Below are positions 38,170 through 50,137 of a DNA stretch of 64,000 nucleotides, piece after piece. The notes under the pieces are model-generated. The model made no database searches. It was not told the origin of the DNA and saw only the letters and a list, made by a program, of their open reading frames with translations. The position numbers and the translations under genes are program-made. Origin of the DNA: Iris pallida (lineage: Eukaryota > Streptophyta > Magnoliopsida > Asparagales > Iridaceae); assembly GCA_029216955.1 (NCBI GenBank), contig JANAVB010009599.1, positions 3,546,982-3,610,981 of the forward strand, written 5' to 3'. How positions within the stretch are numbered: the stretch's first letter is position 1; the number at the start of each line of letters is the position of its first letter.

Positions 38170-40573
38170 ACATACACCACTCAGAACAAGTCTCGTCCTC
38201 AAGACTTTCCTGAAGGCAAGCCATCCTATCATTTCTATGGCCAAGACTTTATCGAGCCTAGACACGGAACTATAACAGTCATGTGAGGTATGCCATAATT
38301 TATCGTACACACTCCGCTTACGCATTTTCTTCGATTTCGAGCCACGCTCGCACTAGTATCAATCTTTTCTTTTAACACGATTTCAAGTCCTCGACACTTT
38401 TCCATTCCTTAAGTCTTGCTTGAACTCAACGTATCACTTGGCCGGATTGTGCACGCATTCCAGGCGTCCCCAAAATACATGCATTCAGTCAAGCCGCATG
38501 ATAGAGAATTTGTCGTTCTCAATCGAGTCGTATCGTGCACATACTCCGGCGTCCCTGAAATATATGCATGTCAGCCGAATCTCGTGAGGGGTATTCCTAG
38601 ATTCGTGATTCATGCTATCCATCCATTCAAATCCTCAAGATCAATCTTTCGATTGCTAACTCATGAAACAGAGGCGTCTCGCCTAACCGCTAGGCCATTT
38701 CTCAGGCTAAGTCAATGTCAGGATTGGAATCATAGTTTCCCAACAATAATGCCAATACTGACCCCAATCCTAGGGTTAAACCATAGTCGGTAGTACGGGG
38801 TTTTCTACCCAAGCTCGCGTCACTCAGAATTCTAAACATCGAGCATGATCACCTAGTTCACATCGAAGCACTCGTTGCGCGTATTTGACTTCTATTCAAT
38901 TCACCAATTCTAACCAATTCATGTATTCGATCACGAGGTCATCTAGCTCGACAGTATGTTGCGCCCTAATCTCACGTGAGTCCGATCATCCACGGTGGTT
39001 CATGAATCACCATGTAACGCTCCTGCGGAATAATCATTCTCATCGGGGCGTAGCTCTTGTTTGAGTCTAGACTAATTCATTTTCGATACGCGGATTGGAC
39101 CTACTCAATCCTCAAGTTCAATTCATCAAGCACACGAAGTCATTCTCGAGTCCACCTTCGCGTCAAACTACAAGTCGATGCAATCAAATTGCCATGCCAT
39201 ACAAGTTCAATCACTCCCGCTGTATGAATCACCATATCAGCGCTCACGCGGAGTAATCGCCCTAATTGGTGCGACGCATGTGCGAGGCTGGAGTTGTGCT
39301 CACATAAGACAAGAACGTCAACGTTGTGGTTATCGTCAAAGCAATCCAAACATTTCATTTTCATCAAGCAAAGATCTCAGTTCGATAGTCCGTTCGTCAT
39401 TCGTTCAACTAGAAAATTCTCGAGCCAAGTTTATCTTTTCCTCGACACATTTCAACATCCCGAGTATAGCATCCATCGGAACAATGACATTTGTACGATC
39501 GTCATTCACCGAGTCAGAGTACCCCCGAGTTATCGCATATCGATCTTTGATACGCCTCAATACCATCGACGATATGTGTAACCTGACGATCTTCCTTTGT
39601 AACCAATTTCGAGTCGTGCGACTGATGCTATTGTCCGAATTGGATATGCCATAATTCCAATTAATCTAATCCGAAATCACAAGCACGATCTTCTAGGTTT
39701 CCTCGATCAAGACATTCACTTTTATTCATCGTTCCGAATCGCTTTCTAACTTCTGTTGCCCATTCACAAGTGGTCCGAACGACATCTCTTTTGAGACATT
39801 CGAAGTCACGACCAACTAAGCGTGATGCGTTCTAAGGCTTTGCGTGATCGCATCGCCTCGCCGACATACTCGTTGTCACCTCTAATCCTCAATTTTTGCT
39901 CGAATGAATTCCAAGACAAACCATACAACAATCAGGATTTGAGCCATCCGATCTAGTCCTCAATCACGTTCGCATCATTCGCTAAAACATCCTTCGGATT
40001 CGTCCGACAAATCTCTAGCGTAATCGCTCATGTCATCTCGACACACTAAGTCGTTTGCACTATTCCTCAAAATCTAGTCCAATCTTTCGAGTACGCCTAA
40101 GCGTTAGTCCGATAGCGTTCCTTTTGATATACACTCTAAGTGTATCTCCGTTCCCGACTGAGCGATACTTGATATTGCTCGCGACTCGATTGCACCAAAC
40201 AGTCGAGGTGCGCGACACGCGGCACAACTTAGCCAAAAAGCCGTGTGCATAGCCATCCCGTGCGGACAATACTCGAGTTTGTACGCTCATTTGCTAATGA
40301 TGATGTGGGACTAGTTAGGCACGCACACGACTTGTTAACTTTAGCATGTGTTTTCTACCAAGTCAAGTTTGACACCGTTCGGCACAAGGCCTATCGATAC
40401 GTTCGATTGAACACTTGTACGAGCTTTTGAAAATATTTAGACTTATTGTATGGACATGTCGAGGGACATTTAAGAGAGAGAGCACCAACGATATCAACTT
40501 GCGGCAAGCAACACTTCAGAGTTGGCAGAAACAACGGAGTTAAAGAATTCAATCGATAGTCCAAGGACGTAAA
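38170..40573 (-). other. Non-coding interior of element E
   Basis: No gag or pol motif in any frame. The left edge keeps a weak relic of the end of pol (GTCTTGAGGACGAGACTTGT on the minus strand). At about 38670-38710 the minus strand reads TGGCCTAGCGGTTAGGCG, matching a Pol III box A. The arrangement fits a LARD-like non-autonomous element. Confidence 0.65.
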
Positions 40574-40578
40574 GCCGT

Positions 40579-40590
40579 GCTCTGATACCA
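40579..40590 (-). other. Primer binding site of element E (initiator tRNA-Met)
   Basis: The minus strand reads TGGTATCAGAGC, the standard complement of plant initiator tRNA-Met, 3 nt from the LTR edge at 40594. Confidence 0.92.
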
Positions 40591-40593
40591 TTA

Positions 40594-42892
40594 TGTCACG
40601 TCCCGCTCCCGTAGGAACGATCTTCCTCGCTAAGGCGTGATGCCGCACGGGCCTAGATTGCGCTTGTGCAAGGCAGTTTCATAACGGCCGATTACATCGG
40701 CGGCGACGGGGTCGTCACACAGAAGTCCCAAGCAGAAAGATTGAAACATGCAGCAGAATTTAAGGACAAAACACAAATTATTCAAAAGAACTCTTTTATT
40801 GATATTGAACAATGAGATTACAATGGGCGTAAAGCCATGATTACAAGTCTCTCGTGCTCACTTTTCTCTCATTTTACAAGTCTCTCTGCTCTCTCTCATC
40901 TCTCGATTACAATGCTTGAGCCAGTGGAAGCTTTGGAAGGCGATGTCCATACATTATGTCCTGTATAAGTCTTGAGTTCATGCGGCCGCACGCTTCGACT
41001 TGCCAAGGGACTCCGTGCCTCGACGCATCCAAGCGAGCTCCGCGCCACGAGCTTCTACCTGTGCCTGCACATAAAAACTGTGTGGGTGTCAGTACTCAAC
41101 TGTACTGGTGGAGTGATCTCCTCTCCCACCATACAAAACTGACACGTTCATTTACTTTGTGCAATACAAGCCCCTTTATGATTGTCTTTCTAGTCTTGCC
41201 TTAGGATCCATTTTAGAACAAGACGTCTCGGCCTATACTTAACGATGCAACGACAGGGTCGTGCAACAACGGGGTCGTGCCATGCCAACGTATATTTTGA
41301 TCGAGGCAGTGCCTCATCGCTTATGTACTTGACCGAACTTTAACTCGGGACGGCAGGGTCATGCCATACTCTATTCATGACTTCAACGCATTCAGGACAG
41401 TGCTTTGCCGAGGAGCAACTTATGCGAACTCGGCCGTGCCAAAACTTTTAATACTTTCGCGTGCCTCTAGACCAATTCTCGTACCACCGACGTCAAGGGG
41501 ACGACTCGTGCTGGTCGTGCCTCTAGACCTTGCTTAGACTTGTTCGTGCTTCAAGATTGAGGCTATGCCTGGCAACTTATCAAGATTTATCCATGCTACC
41601 ACCTTGTGGCCAACCTGTTCGACTTCTAAACCAACTTAGACAAGACTTGTGAATATAGTAACGATTCCATGAACATCCCGACGCCAAGTATCGTGCCTAG
41701 CACAGTGCCTATGCTGCAGCCCAATCTTAGGCCCAGATATTGTGTTACCTACTAGACTTGCATTCAAGTTCTAGACCCAATCCAAAGGCATACACGCGGT
41801 TTTGCCGCTACTCTGCCGACCCATCTACATGAGTGGTCACTAGCAATGTCAAGCTATCTTGGACTGGCTCGAGGATATCGGACCGTCCCTCCGCGGGAAG
41901 CTAGCCCTGGAGGCATCGAATCTTCCATGCGGTTATCCAGTATCCTACTTTGAGCCGCAACTCGCTTCTCCCGGGCCGACTTGATCCCGGTGCCCCGGCG
42001 ATCACTCCAGAAGACTACACCTTATCGACAAGTTGTCCAATGACCATGCAAGACCCAACTTGATCTATCGAATCCTTCCCTAACATGACCATGCTTTCCA
42101 ACTTCTATCGAGACTCCCAAGTAGCGGGACCGATCTCGTGTGATTCCTTGTCAAGACATAGCGAGACTCCCAAGTAGCGGGACCGATCTCGGCGATAACC
42201 AGTCGCGTGGACTTCCTTGTCTGTGGCATGCTTTTCACTAAACCGACCATGGCTCGTGCCTTAGACAGACCTTGTTCTATAGGCGACGCTATCGCTCAAT
42301 TCATATACTTTATATGACGAGCCTTGTTCTCAAGGGACTACGCGACTTGACAACCGTAGATAGAGCAGGACAGTGCTAGAAATGCCTTCGATAGCCCAAC
42401 ATAACTCTTGTCTAACTTATTCGGGCAGCGACTCGATGAGCAAAGGCTATGTCGAGCTCCGCGTCGAGGGAACATGCTATGCACAGGGTCGACTTGAACA
42501 ACCAACTCTTGGGTGCCTAGACTTAAGCCAACGTCGTGCAACACGACTTAACCAACAGGACATGCGAAGGCTATGCCAAGCCGTATGGGACATACGAAGG
42601 CTATGCCAAGCCTTGCACAACGGGACCGTGCATGCTTTATTAAACATTCATGCAGGCGATACCTATGACTTAGGCTGATTCGAGCGTTGGGGCAAAACGA
42701 CAGGACCGTGCATGCTTTACCAAGCATTCATGCGGGCGACGCCTATGACTTAGGCCAATTCGAGTATTGGGGCAACTTAGCAACTTAGGCAAGCTTCCTT
42801 CTCCCAAGCCACGGGACGAAGGATCGAGTGTCATTTTCAAAACACGCTGAGTAAACTTCTAAGACGGCCGTGGGACCGTTTCCAAGTTCTAG
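40594..42892 (-). repeat. 5' LTR of element E (truncated)
   Basis: Direct copy of 35618-37917. The last about 250 bp corresponding to 37918-38169 are missing. Homology stops within ccaagttctag, after which sequence of element F begins. Confidence 0.88.
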
Positions 42893-42964
42893 TCCCGCAT
42901 AACCCCGGTCCGTGGAGGGTTACGTAAATCTGTCTTGGTGGGGCATGAACTTTTGTGCATGACA
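42893..42964 (-). repeat. 3' LTR remnant of gypsy element F
   Basis: It matches, in inverted orientation, the sequence at 49806-49880 (gttatgcgg, ctccacgga and flanks). It ends ...TTTTGTGCATGACA, and on the minus strand a purine-rich GACGAGGGAATCGACAAGAA precedes it, as expected for a polypurine tract. Confidence 0.6.
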
Positions 42965-43336
42965 TTCTTGTCGATTCCCTCGTCGATGGTTATACCAAGT
43001 CTAGGGATGACGTCCACTCTCGTAGGCATGGTCTAGGGATGACGTCCACTCTTGTATGCATGGTCATTGTGCATCGTCCCTTCTTCGTGCATCTCGTACG
43101 ACACTTCCTAGACTTGTCCAGCTTCTCCTTAAGATTGGAAGCAAACTGGTTCGCCATACCAATTCTGGCCTTGTTCTATGCCCTCCTTGACACAGAAAGG
43201 GACGTGTACGGGCTGTCGAGTCATCGACCCACCTCATCGTATGGCTACACATGGTTCTCCACACCTTCGTGCATGTGAGTCCCAATGCAATTCTGTTGAC
43301 CCTAATGTCTCCCATGAGCTTTGAGCAACTCCTTGC
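42965..43336 (-). pseudogene. Internal remnant of element F (pol side)
   Basis: Short broken frames on the minus strand; no domain was confidently identified. It contains a tandem duplication of a 32-bp phrase (TCTAGGGATGACGTCCACTC) at about 43010-43065. It is joined across the hAT insertion to 44019 onward. RT, RNase H and integrase are not recognisable, so most of pol is deleted. Confidence 0.45.
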
Positions 43337-44018
43337 TAGAGCTGTCAAGTGGGCCGGGTCGGGTCGGCCTAGCACGAATTTGAGTAGGTCGGGCCTCTTG
43401 AGCCCATGAACTATAATTGGTCAGGCCGGGCCGGAACGGAGCCGGGTCACATTAGAGGCCATCATTTTAATAAATTCATATATGGATGCATTCATGTATG
43501 TTGTTGTTACAGCAACTTGCAACTAATATGTATTGAAATGAATTGAATTGAATTGAATTTCAATTCAATTCAGTTAAAACATTCACTTCATTTCAATTCA
43601 ATTCACTACTATACTATATAATCATAATAATAACGGAGGCCACCACAACGTGTACTTATTGCTTTAGGCAGTGGTATAAATCATATTTGGAGGGCAGAGT
43701 GTTTGTTGTGTACATATTTTTCTTTTCTTTTCCTTGTGAAAGTGACAATACTGCTGTTAGCTGGTAGGATTTGGAACAAATCAACGAGATTGTGCAGGGG
43801 ATATTGCAACCGGGTCGGGCTTCGGGCCTGGCCTCAGACCGGGCCGGGTCGGGCTTGGGCTTCGGACCGAGTCGGGCCTATATTATGGGCCAATATATGT
43901 GGCCCGGCACAACCCAATATACTAGGCCGGCCTGATCCGGGCCCACGATTAATCGAGCCAGGCCGACACATGGGCCTATTTTTCGGGCTGGGCCGGCCCG
44001 GCCCAATTGTCAGGTCTA
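43337..44018. mobile_element. Non-autonomous hAT-type element in F
   Basis: A 682-bp insertion with perfect 8-bp duplication CTCCTTGC (43329-43336 and 44019-44026). Imperfect terminal inverted repeats read TAGAGCTGTCAAGTGGGCC and TAGACCTGACAATTGGGCC. The ends are rich in GGGCCGGG/CGGGTCGG words and the centre is AT-rich with GAATT repeats near 43535. There is no transposase. Confidence 0.9.
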
Positions 44019-44674
44019 CTCCTTGCGCAAGCTACTACACTTCGTTGCCTCTGCGTAGTCCACGACGTGTTTCTCCGCACTCGTACGCAGGTTGGTAGCA
44101 CGATTCACTTCCCTCCGTAGAAGTGAGTCATCGGGACGCTCCTTTGCAACGCCCTTGGTCTCACATGGAAGGCCTTCCTCCTTGAAGCCTTTCTTCCTCT
44201 CGAGCACCGTTAGGTATGCCATTTTCCTTTGGCTACCCTTTTTGAGCTAAATATCAGGGATAGATCTCCCCTTCGAAGGCTTGCTTCGTGTAGCTTTTAC
44301 CATGCACGATGAGCCTTCCTCCATGAAGCTGATAACTCCCAAATGTGCCATCTGATTCTCCTTCGTCGCGATAGAAACGTCCATGCCAGTATTATCTTGA
44401 AGTCATCTAGCAATGTGACGATAAAATTGGCAATATCCGACCAATTTTCTACCGTAATACAGACTCCCTTGGCTACCCCTGCACAGGACGCGCCTCCACA
44501 TTGACAGCCTTCATCTTGCTCGAATCTTCTTCCAAGGTTAGACCCAAATGACAGACCTCTGCATCTGAGATGAAGTTACTATTGACACCTGTGTCAAGCA
44601 ATGCCCGTGTGCTCATGCCATTGATCCTCACGTCGACGTACATGAGATCCCTGCTCGGAGTCTTCGACACAGCG
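44019..44674 (-). pseudogene. Protease region of element F
   Basis: The minus strand reads AVSKTPSRDLMYVDVRINGM, RALLDTGVNSNFISDAEVCH and AVNVEARPVQGVAKGV, a retropepsin with the catalytic DTG of gypsy polyproteins, followed by a DDFK segment. It is joined in phase to 48008 onward once solo LTR G is removed (VTSA/AVSKT). Frameshifts and stops follow to the left. Confidence 0.75.
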
Positions 44675-45829
44675 TATAACTGCCTGTTTTAAAAATTGAG
44701 GTTAAATTTGTTATTTTCTATATTCTAATATTTTATGAATATTTATTTATTATTATTGTATTTTTGGGGGATTATTTAGTCGGGTTAGAGACTAGTCTAG
44801 TTTTGACTTATGTTAGTTGTCCGGTTAGCTTAGACTCTAGTCGGAGCCCAAGGATTAGCTAGGCATGACCCACAAGCTCAACTTATTAGGCTAGTGCATT
44901 TAGACTAATCCTACATGACAAGTTAATTCATTTAGAGATTAGAACTTTGACCAATTTGACCCCAATTTCTTGCATGACTTAAATTAACCAAAGGGGACTT
45001 ATTAGAGGCTAGCTAGACATTTACCATTAACCCTAACCCAACCTTTATGGCCGGCCAAGGAGGGGAGGTGTCTCCATCTTTTCATTTCTCAAGTAGCCTC
45101 TATTTTCTTCCATTTTGGTGTTCTTTCCAAACTTGAGAGCAACCACCCTTGATTTCTCTCCCAAATCCACTTATTCCTCCACCAAATTCTCTCATTCTTT
45201 CAAGGAGAAGGAGCCTACAAGGATTGTGGAGCCAAGAGAAAGGAGGAGAGTCCATTTGCTAGAGGAGTACGTGTCGGGTTCGTGTCTATTGGTTGTTTAT
45301 TGGGAAACCACTCCCAATAGCTCTCTCGCTCTCTCTAAACTCTCCATGTCTATGCATATAATTGGTTTTGAACCCATAGGAACCCACTCCCATGTAGGGA
45401 TGACTCTTAGGAATGATTTAGAGGCTCTTTTGAGTTCTCATTGGAAAGTTGGAATAGGTTTTGTGCCACCTATGGAGAAAATCCGAGGGTGACACACCAA
45501 GTGTTTGTAGAAATACCCAATAGGCTATTTGATTTCTAATTTCGGTTTTATGCATGAATGAGGATAGGTTAGCCATGGTTAAGGTGCCCCAATTAGTTTT
45601 CATATGGATTCCTATATATATCTATGTATTTTTGACCCACAAGTCATGTATATATGTAGATATATATAATTTGGTGTATATATATGTGGCTTGTTTTAGA
45701 TGATATTGTATATGTATATATGTGTGTGGTTGTGTCTTGTGTGTGAGGGTGGGAGAGGGGAAGCATGGCTAGGTAATGGCCATCCCACTTGGCCTTGGTT
45801 ATGGCTTGGATTGGTGGTTTGATTTGTGG

Positions 45830-45831
<2 letters not shown>

Positions 45832-45904
<73 letters not shown>
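45832..45904. repeat. (TG)n microsatellite in LTR G
   Basis: About 70 bp of TG repeat, followed by a long TGTGAG-rich region to about 46205. Confidence 0.95.
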
Positions 45905-45906
<2 letters not shown>

Positions 45907-46230
45907 TGTGTGTGTTAAAATGAGTGAGAAGAGAGGGGATGAGATGTGATTGTGTGAGTGTATGATTGTGTGCTAGTGTAAGTATTTGTAGAGAGTTGAG
46001 TGTGAGAGTGAGGGATTTAGAGTGTGTTTGGAAGTATGTTGTGAGAGTTGATAGTGTGTGAGAGTGTGAGGGTGTAATAGTTTAGAGTGTGATTTAGATT
46101 TGTGATTATGAGTGTGTTTGAGTGTGTGCTTGTGAGTGAGAAGGGTGAGAGGGATTTAGATGTGGTAGTGAGTGTTGTGTGTGTGTGTTAGAGGGTGTGA
46201 GAGAGTAGCAATAGGGGGGAGCCTTGCTGT

Positions 46231-46333
46231 CAAAGGCAGCAGCATCAGCTTGTGCTGCAGGTAGTAGCAGCAGCTGCAAGAGCAGTGGCTGCAGCAGCAG
46301 CATGAGCAGCCAGCAACAGCTGCAGCTTGGGCA

Positions 46334-46392
<59 letters not shown>
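46231..46392. repeat. CAG-rich island and (TA)n tract in LTR G
   Basis: GCAGCAGCATCAGC-type repeats (46231-46336) run into about 55 bp of TA repeat. B LTRs have a comparable GCAGC-rich island near their TA tract. Confidence 0.85.
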
Positions 46393-46394
<2 letters not shown>

Positions 46395-47516
46395 TGTTTT
46401 GGGTTATGAAATTAGGATTTGTGGATGGTTATGGATATGGTTTTGGGGGAAAGTTTGAATATCATATTTTCATGTTCAGCCCTATGGAAAGGAGAGGAGA
46501 CTGAAACCAAGGTATTTTGTTGTGAGTATCTTCTAGTGTGGTTAAGAGAGGGGGGTGACTTCCCATTGTGTGTGTGTGGTCTTATTTACGATGGATAAGT
46601 TAGTATCTAGTTAGTGTCTAGAGTTATATGTTGGAGTTAGTATATAGTTAGAAGTTAGTATATCTAGTTAGTTTAGATGGTATCCTAAGTTAGATATCTT
46701 AGGATGAGTTAGTTATTGTCTATGTTAGAGTGAGTATCCTATGTTAGTATATCTAGTTAGTTTAGATGGTATCCTAAGTTAACTCATGTATATCTCATCT
46801 TTAGGTCTGTGACTTCACTCTGAGCCTCGATTTACTGTTGATATTTTCTACCGGATCTCAGGCGAGTACATTCTCTGATAATATTTCTGTTTTATGATAT
46901 CGTCTATGTTTCTTATATTTAGTGTAGATATCCTTGTTCTCTTGACACATTGTTCACACGGATTGGTATTTGTCTGGATCCCGTCATGAGATGTTATTTC
47001 TTGTATTCCTTGGTATATCTTGTGCAAGCCTTGTCCTTATTCCTTGTGCATTGTATAGACACGATTCCTATGAAGGCTCACGACCTTTTCAGAGAATCCA
47101 TGTCATAATGTCTCATGGTTGGATCCACTGTATTAGTCGATGGCGGGGAGTATTAGTGTAGATATGTGGTCATAACCCTATTGTGCAAGTATTGATTGTG
47201 AGTGTTAATCATACACCCCACGTATGATTAACCAGGCCATAAACATTGTGCAAGTTCCTAAGCCGGCCACATGTCATAGCTAGTATTCACTCACATAAAT
47301 AGTATGATTCTTAACTCTTGTACATGATATGATCAGTTTTCTCGCCATTGCTCTAGCTATAGTTTACAGATTTAACCTTGCCATGTTACTTTTATGTACT
47401 TTTTATTTCACATGTATATTCTCTCTATTTACTGCTACATATTCTTTATCGTCTAACTAGAACTATTATTAGAGATTGTGCTCATTCCATTCTGACTGGA
47501 TATGTTGAAAAAAATT

Positions 47517-47649
47517 TATAGATGACGGCGATGACGAGTGTCCTACCTACTATGGTCCTCATGACGTAGTGGGCGTAAACCGGGAGACCCTAGTCCAGCA
47601 GGGGTTAGTTCCAGCCGATGAGGCACTAGTGGTAGCTCAGCTAGATTAG
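47517..47649 (+). other. LTR cassette of G: splice-acceptor-like AG plus short acidic frame
   Basis: CTGACTGGA at about 47496 is followed by TTTATAG and an open stretch DDGDDECPTYYGPHDVVG... to a TAG at 47647-47649. It lies 358 bp before the LTR end, the same distance as in B (7007 to 6649). The match DxCPTYYG to B is direct; the role is inferred. Confidence 0.5.
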
Positions 47650-48007
47650 ACTTGTACTGGACTTTGTCTCCAGATAACACTTTGGCATGTTATTATTTTA
47701 GAATTTATGTTAGAGATTATTGACTATGAGACTCTGGACTTGTATTATTCCTGCGTTGGACTTTCTGGATATTTTTATATCTTGTTGTCTTTACTTTTTC
47801 GTATCTTCTATCTTTCTTAGAATATTGTGATTGAGTATATTATATTGTCATTGTTTATCCTCCATTTGGAGTTGACCATCTTGACAGGTTTCGATATTAT
47901 AATTGTTGTTAGATAGTGGAGCTAGATAGTGTTCTACGCCATTTCTGTGGTGTAGGCTGGGACGCTGTCACGTACTCGTGCCCCTACTCTGGGTGCGGGT
48001 CGTGACA

Positions 48008-49280
48008 TAGCGGACGTGACCTTGACCTTGACAGCGTTGAGTAAGCGCAACGCTCCCATGTGCGCTCCCACTTTGCACTCCTCGTCCTACACCTCCTCGC
48101 TTCGGACGACATTCACATGCATGCTCCTCATCATATAATCTCGAACAAAGTGATTCTCTCACATATGAAACACGAAACTACTCGTTCGGGATGGGCCTTC
48201 TCGTGCTTCTTCCTCTCGGATGGACCCTCCATGAAAGAGCTCTCCTGCTCTCCCCCACCATTCCCCTTTGTGGTCTTTGTCTTGGTCTTGTCATCGTTGT
48301 CGTCCCACATATACTCGACGAGCCTATTAACTGTTGCCACATCGGGGTTCAACCCTTGCACCCTCTATCGCTGCAATTCTTGAGCTCCCATGGTTTGAGT
48401 CCACCGAGAAAGAAGAATAAGCAATCCTCCTCGTCCATACTAGATATCGCGAGCATTAAGCATGTGAGCTCTGTAATGTACTCCATGATCGCCCCTGTAT
48501 GCTTGAGCTGCCGTAAGCTCTGCCTCACTGCAAACTCCACATTCTACGGATATAACTGAGACTTGAACTCCTTCTTGAGATCCTCACTAGTCTCTATCGA
48601 GCACAAACCCTTCTCGGCTTTCATGCACCTTCGATGCCACCACAACATAGCATCATCGGTGAAGTAGAGTGAAGCAATATACACCTTCTCGACGTCATCG
48701 TTGATGTATAACGTCTTGAAGTATCGCTCCACGTTCCACAAGAAGTTCTCAACTTCTTTGGCATCTCGTACCCCGCTGAAGGATTTCAGCTCGGGGATCT
48801 TCCGTCTCGATGCCTCCCTACTCAAAGGTCCACCGTTCGCAATGACCTTCTCCAAGATGACAACTTTGGTCTTGAGTTCTTCGTAACTCTCGACCACGGT
48901 CTTTATCTCCTCGTAGCCATGGACCTTCCTACGCAAGTTCTCAATCTCCGTACGATGCCCCCTTGCGCTCCTCCTTAAGTGCGGATCAGATCTCTTGGAA
49001 TTGCTCCCGAAAGATTTCCATGGACAAAGCTACGTCACTCTCCAACCCATCATAGAACTCCTCTGGCCTCGTGTTGCTTTACTCCACGAAGCCTATGCGC
49101 ATATCCATGTCTCTCAAACCCGTTTCCAAGACTTCAACGCACTCGACAAGATCGGCAAGGCTACACTCTACCGTAGACTTCCTATTCTTGCCCCTCTTGT
49201 GGATCTTGGCGTGCCACTCCTTAGGCGATGCGAGTCCCTCCTGGACGTTCTCGGGTGCCGATATGGCAACAACTGACCTT
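48008..49280 (-). pseudogene. Gag of element F (decayed)
   Basis: The best preserved block is 48544-48936 (IPELKSFSGVRDAKEVENFL, WNVERYFKTLYI, DDAMLWWHRRCM), a retrotransposon gag domain with an upstream coiled-coil-like stretch (YEELKTKVVILEKVI). It continues at 48349-48540 (QSLRQLKHTGAIMEYITELT) and then, in another frame, 48131-48361 with a damaged zinc-knuckle-like CFICER. Upstream sequence to about 49260 reads as further gag-like N-terminus with stops. It is separated from the protease by solo LTR G. Frame changes and stops prevent a full product. Confidence 0.8.
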
Positions 49281-49293
49281 CTCTATGATACCA
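49281..49293 (-). other. Primer binding site of element F (initiator tRNA-Met type)
   Basis: The minus strand reads TGGTATCATAGAG, close to the initiator-Met complement TGGTATCAGAGC, 2 nt from the LTR edge at 49296. Confidence 0.8.
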
Positions 49294-49295
49294 CT

Positions 49296-49732
49296 TGTCA
49301 TGGACTTAGTGTTTTAGGCTACACTCGATCCGTGCGGCGCATAAGCTTCCTACTCGAAGATCCGTATCAGCCTTTCCGAACCCACATAACTAGATCGCTA
49401 AGGCGATATTGTGAACAAAGTGGAGCAAAAGAGAGAGATTGGAAGTATGAAAACTTTACTATACTAGAAAGAGATTATAACTTTGGGTGGTGAGGAACAA
49501 ATAAGGCCTCCCACTTATTTAGAGTGCCCATAAGGCTAACAAGAAACTTCTGAAAACAAAATATTCCATAGATTATTCTATATCTAGATATTTACAATGG
49601 AGCTTCTAGTCCATCCAGAAAGATCATGGGTCATCTAGAAGGATCTCGGGCCATTTAGAAAGATCTCGGGCCTTCTAGAGGATTCCACCATCTTCTAGAG
49701 AGTTCCGCCATCTTCTAGAGAATTCTGTCATC

Positions 49733-49737
<5 letters not shown>
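49296..49737 (-). repeat. 5' LTR of element F (truncated)
   Basis: It begins TGTCATGGACTTAG on the plus strand. It contains a run of TCTAGA-type phrases (atcttctagaga repeated at 49690-49735). It is cut at a (TA)n tract (about 49738-49790) before the end that the 42893-42964 remnant shows should follow. Confidence 0.75.

Positions 49738-49790
<53 letters not shown>
49738..49790. repeat. (TA)n microsatellite between inverted LTR fragments
   Basis: About 50 bp of TA repeat lying in the loop of the inverted repeat formed by 49620-49737 and 49893-50008. Confidence 0.9.
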
Positions 49791-49791
<1 letters not shown>

Positions 49792-49805
49792 CAGCTAGAG
49801 CTCCA

Positions 49806-50004
49806 TATCACGCATAAAACTTTGCGCTCCATCAAGATGGATTTGCATAACTCTCCACGGACTAGGGTTATGCGGAAAGTTTCCAGAATGTTCTAGAAGA
49901 CGACAGAATTCTCTAGAAGATGGCGGAACTCTCTAGAAGATGGTGGAATCCTCTAGAAGGTCCGAGATCTTTCTAGATGGCCCAAGATCCTTCTAGATGA
50001 CCCA

Positions 50005-50008
<4 letters not shown>
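49806..50008 (+). repeat. Inverted F-type LTR fragment
   Basis: It starts TATCACGCATAAAAC, a decayed version of the F LTR start TGTCATGCACAAAAG, and runs to gacccatgat. The last about 115 bp are the reverse complement of 49620-49737, so the two fragments form a hairpin-capable head-to-head pair. Confidence 0.75.
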
Positions 50009-50046
<38 letters not shown>

Positions 50047-50137
50047 AAAGAAGGTAATTGTGGCGAACGCTCCCACCAGAAATTAATCTCCTGACCACTC
50101 GGGCCGCATGCATCTCTCTTAACCACTAGGCTAGAGT

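Larger units (their letters stand above)
35618..42892 (-). mobile_element. Element E: LTR retrotransposon without recognisable coding region, right LTR truncated
   Basis: Two direct repeats start TGTCACG at 35618 and 40594. The left LTR ends GGGCACTACA at 38169 before a degraded DEDE-type relic, and the right copy loses homology at 42892. A canonical initiator-Met PBS sits beside the right LTR, giving minus orientation. The interior (38170-40593) has only short frames. The left flank lies in the LINE fragment; no right flank survives. Confidence 0.85.
44675..48007 (+). mobile_element. Solo LTR G (plus orientation) inserted in element F
   Basis: About 3.33 kb, ending GGGTGCGGGTCGTGACA exactly as the sense strand of the B LTR does. 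The start reads TATAACTGCC, a decayed TGTAACACCC. The flanks CAGCG (44670-44674) and TAGCG (48008-48012) are a 5-bp duplication with one change. Inside are a (TG)n tract, a CAG-rich island, a (TA)n tract, direct repeats near 46640-46785 and the cassette at 47517-47649. No gene; frames in repeats are spurious. Confidence 0.85.
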
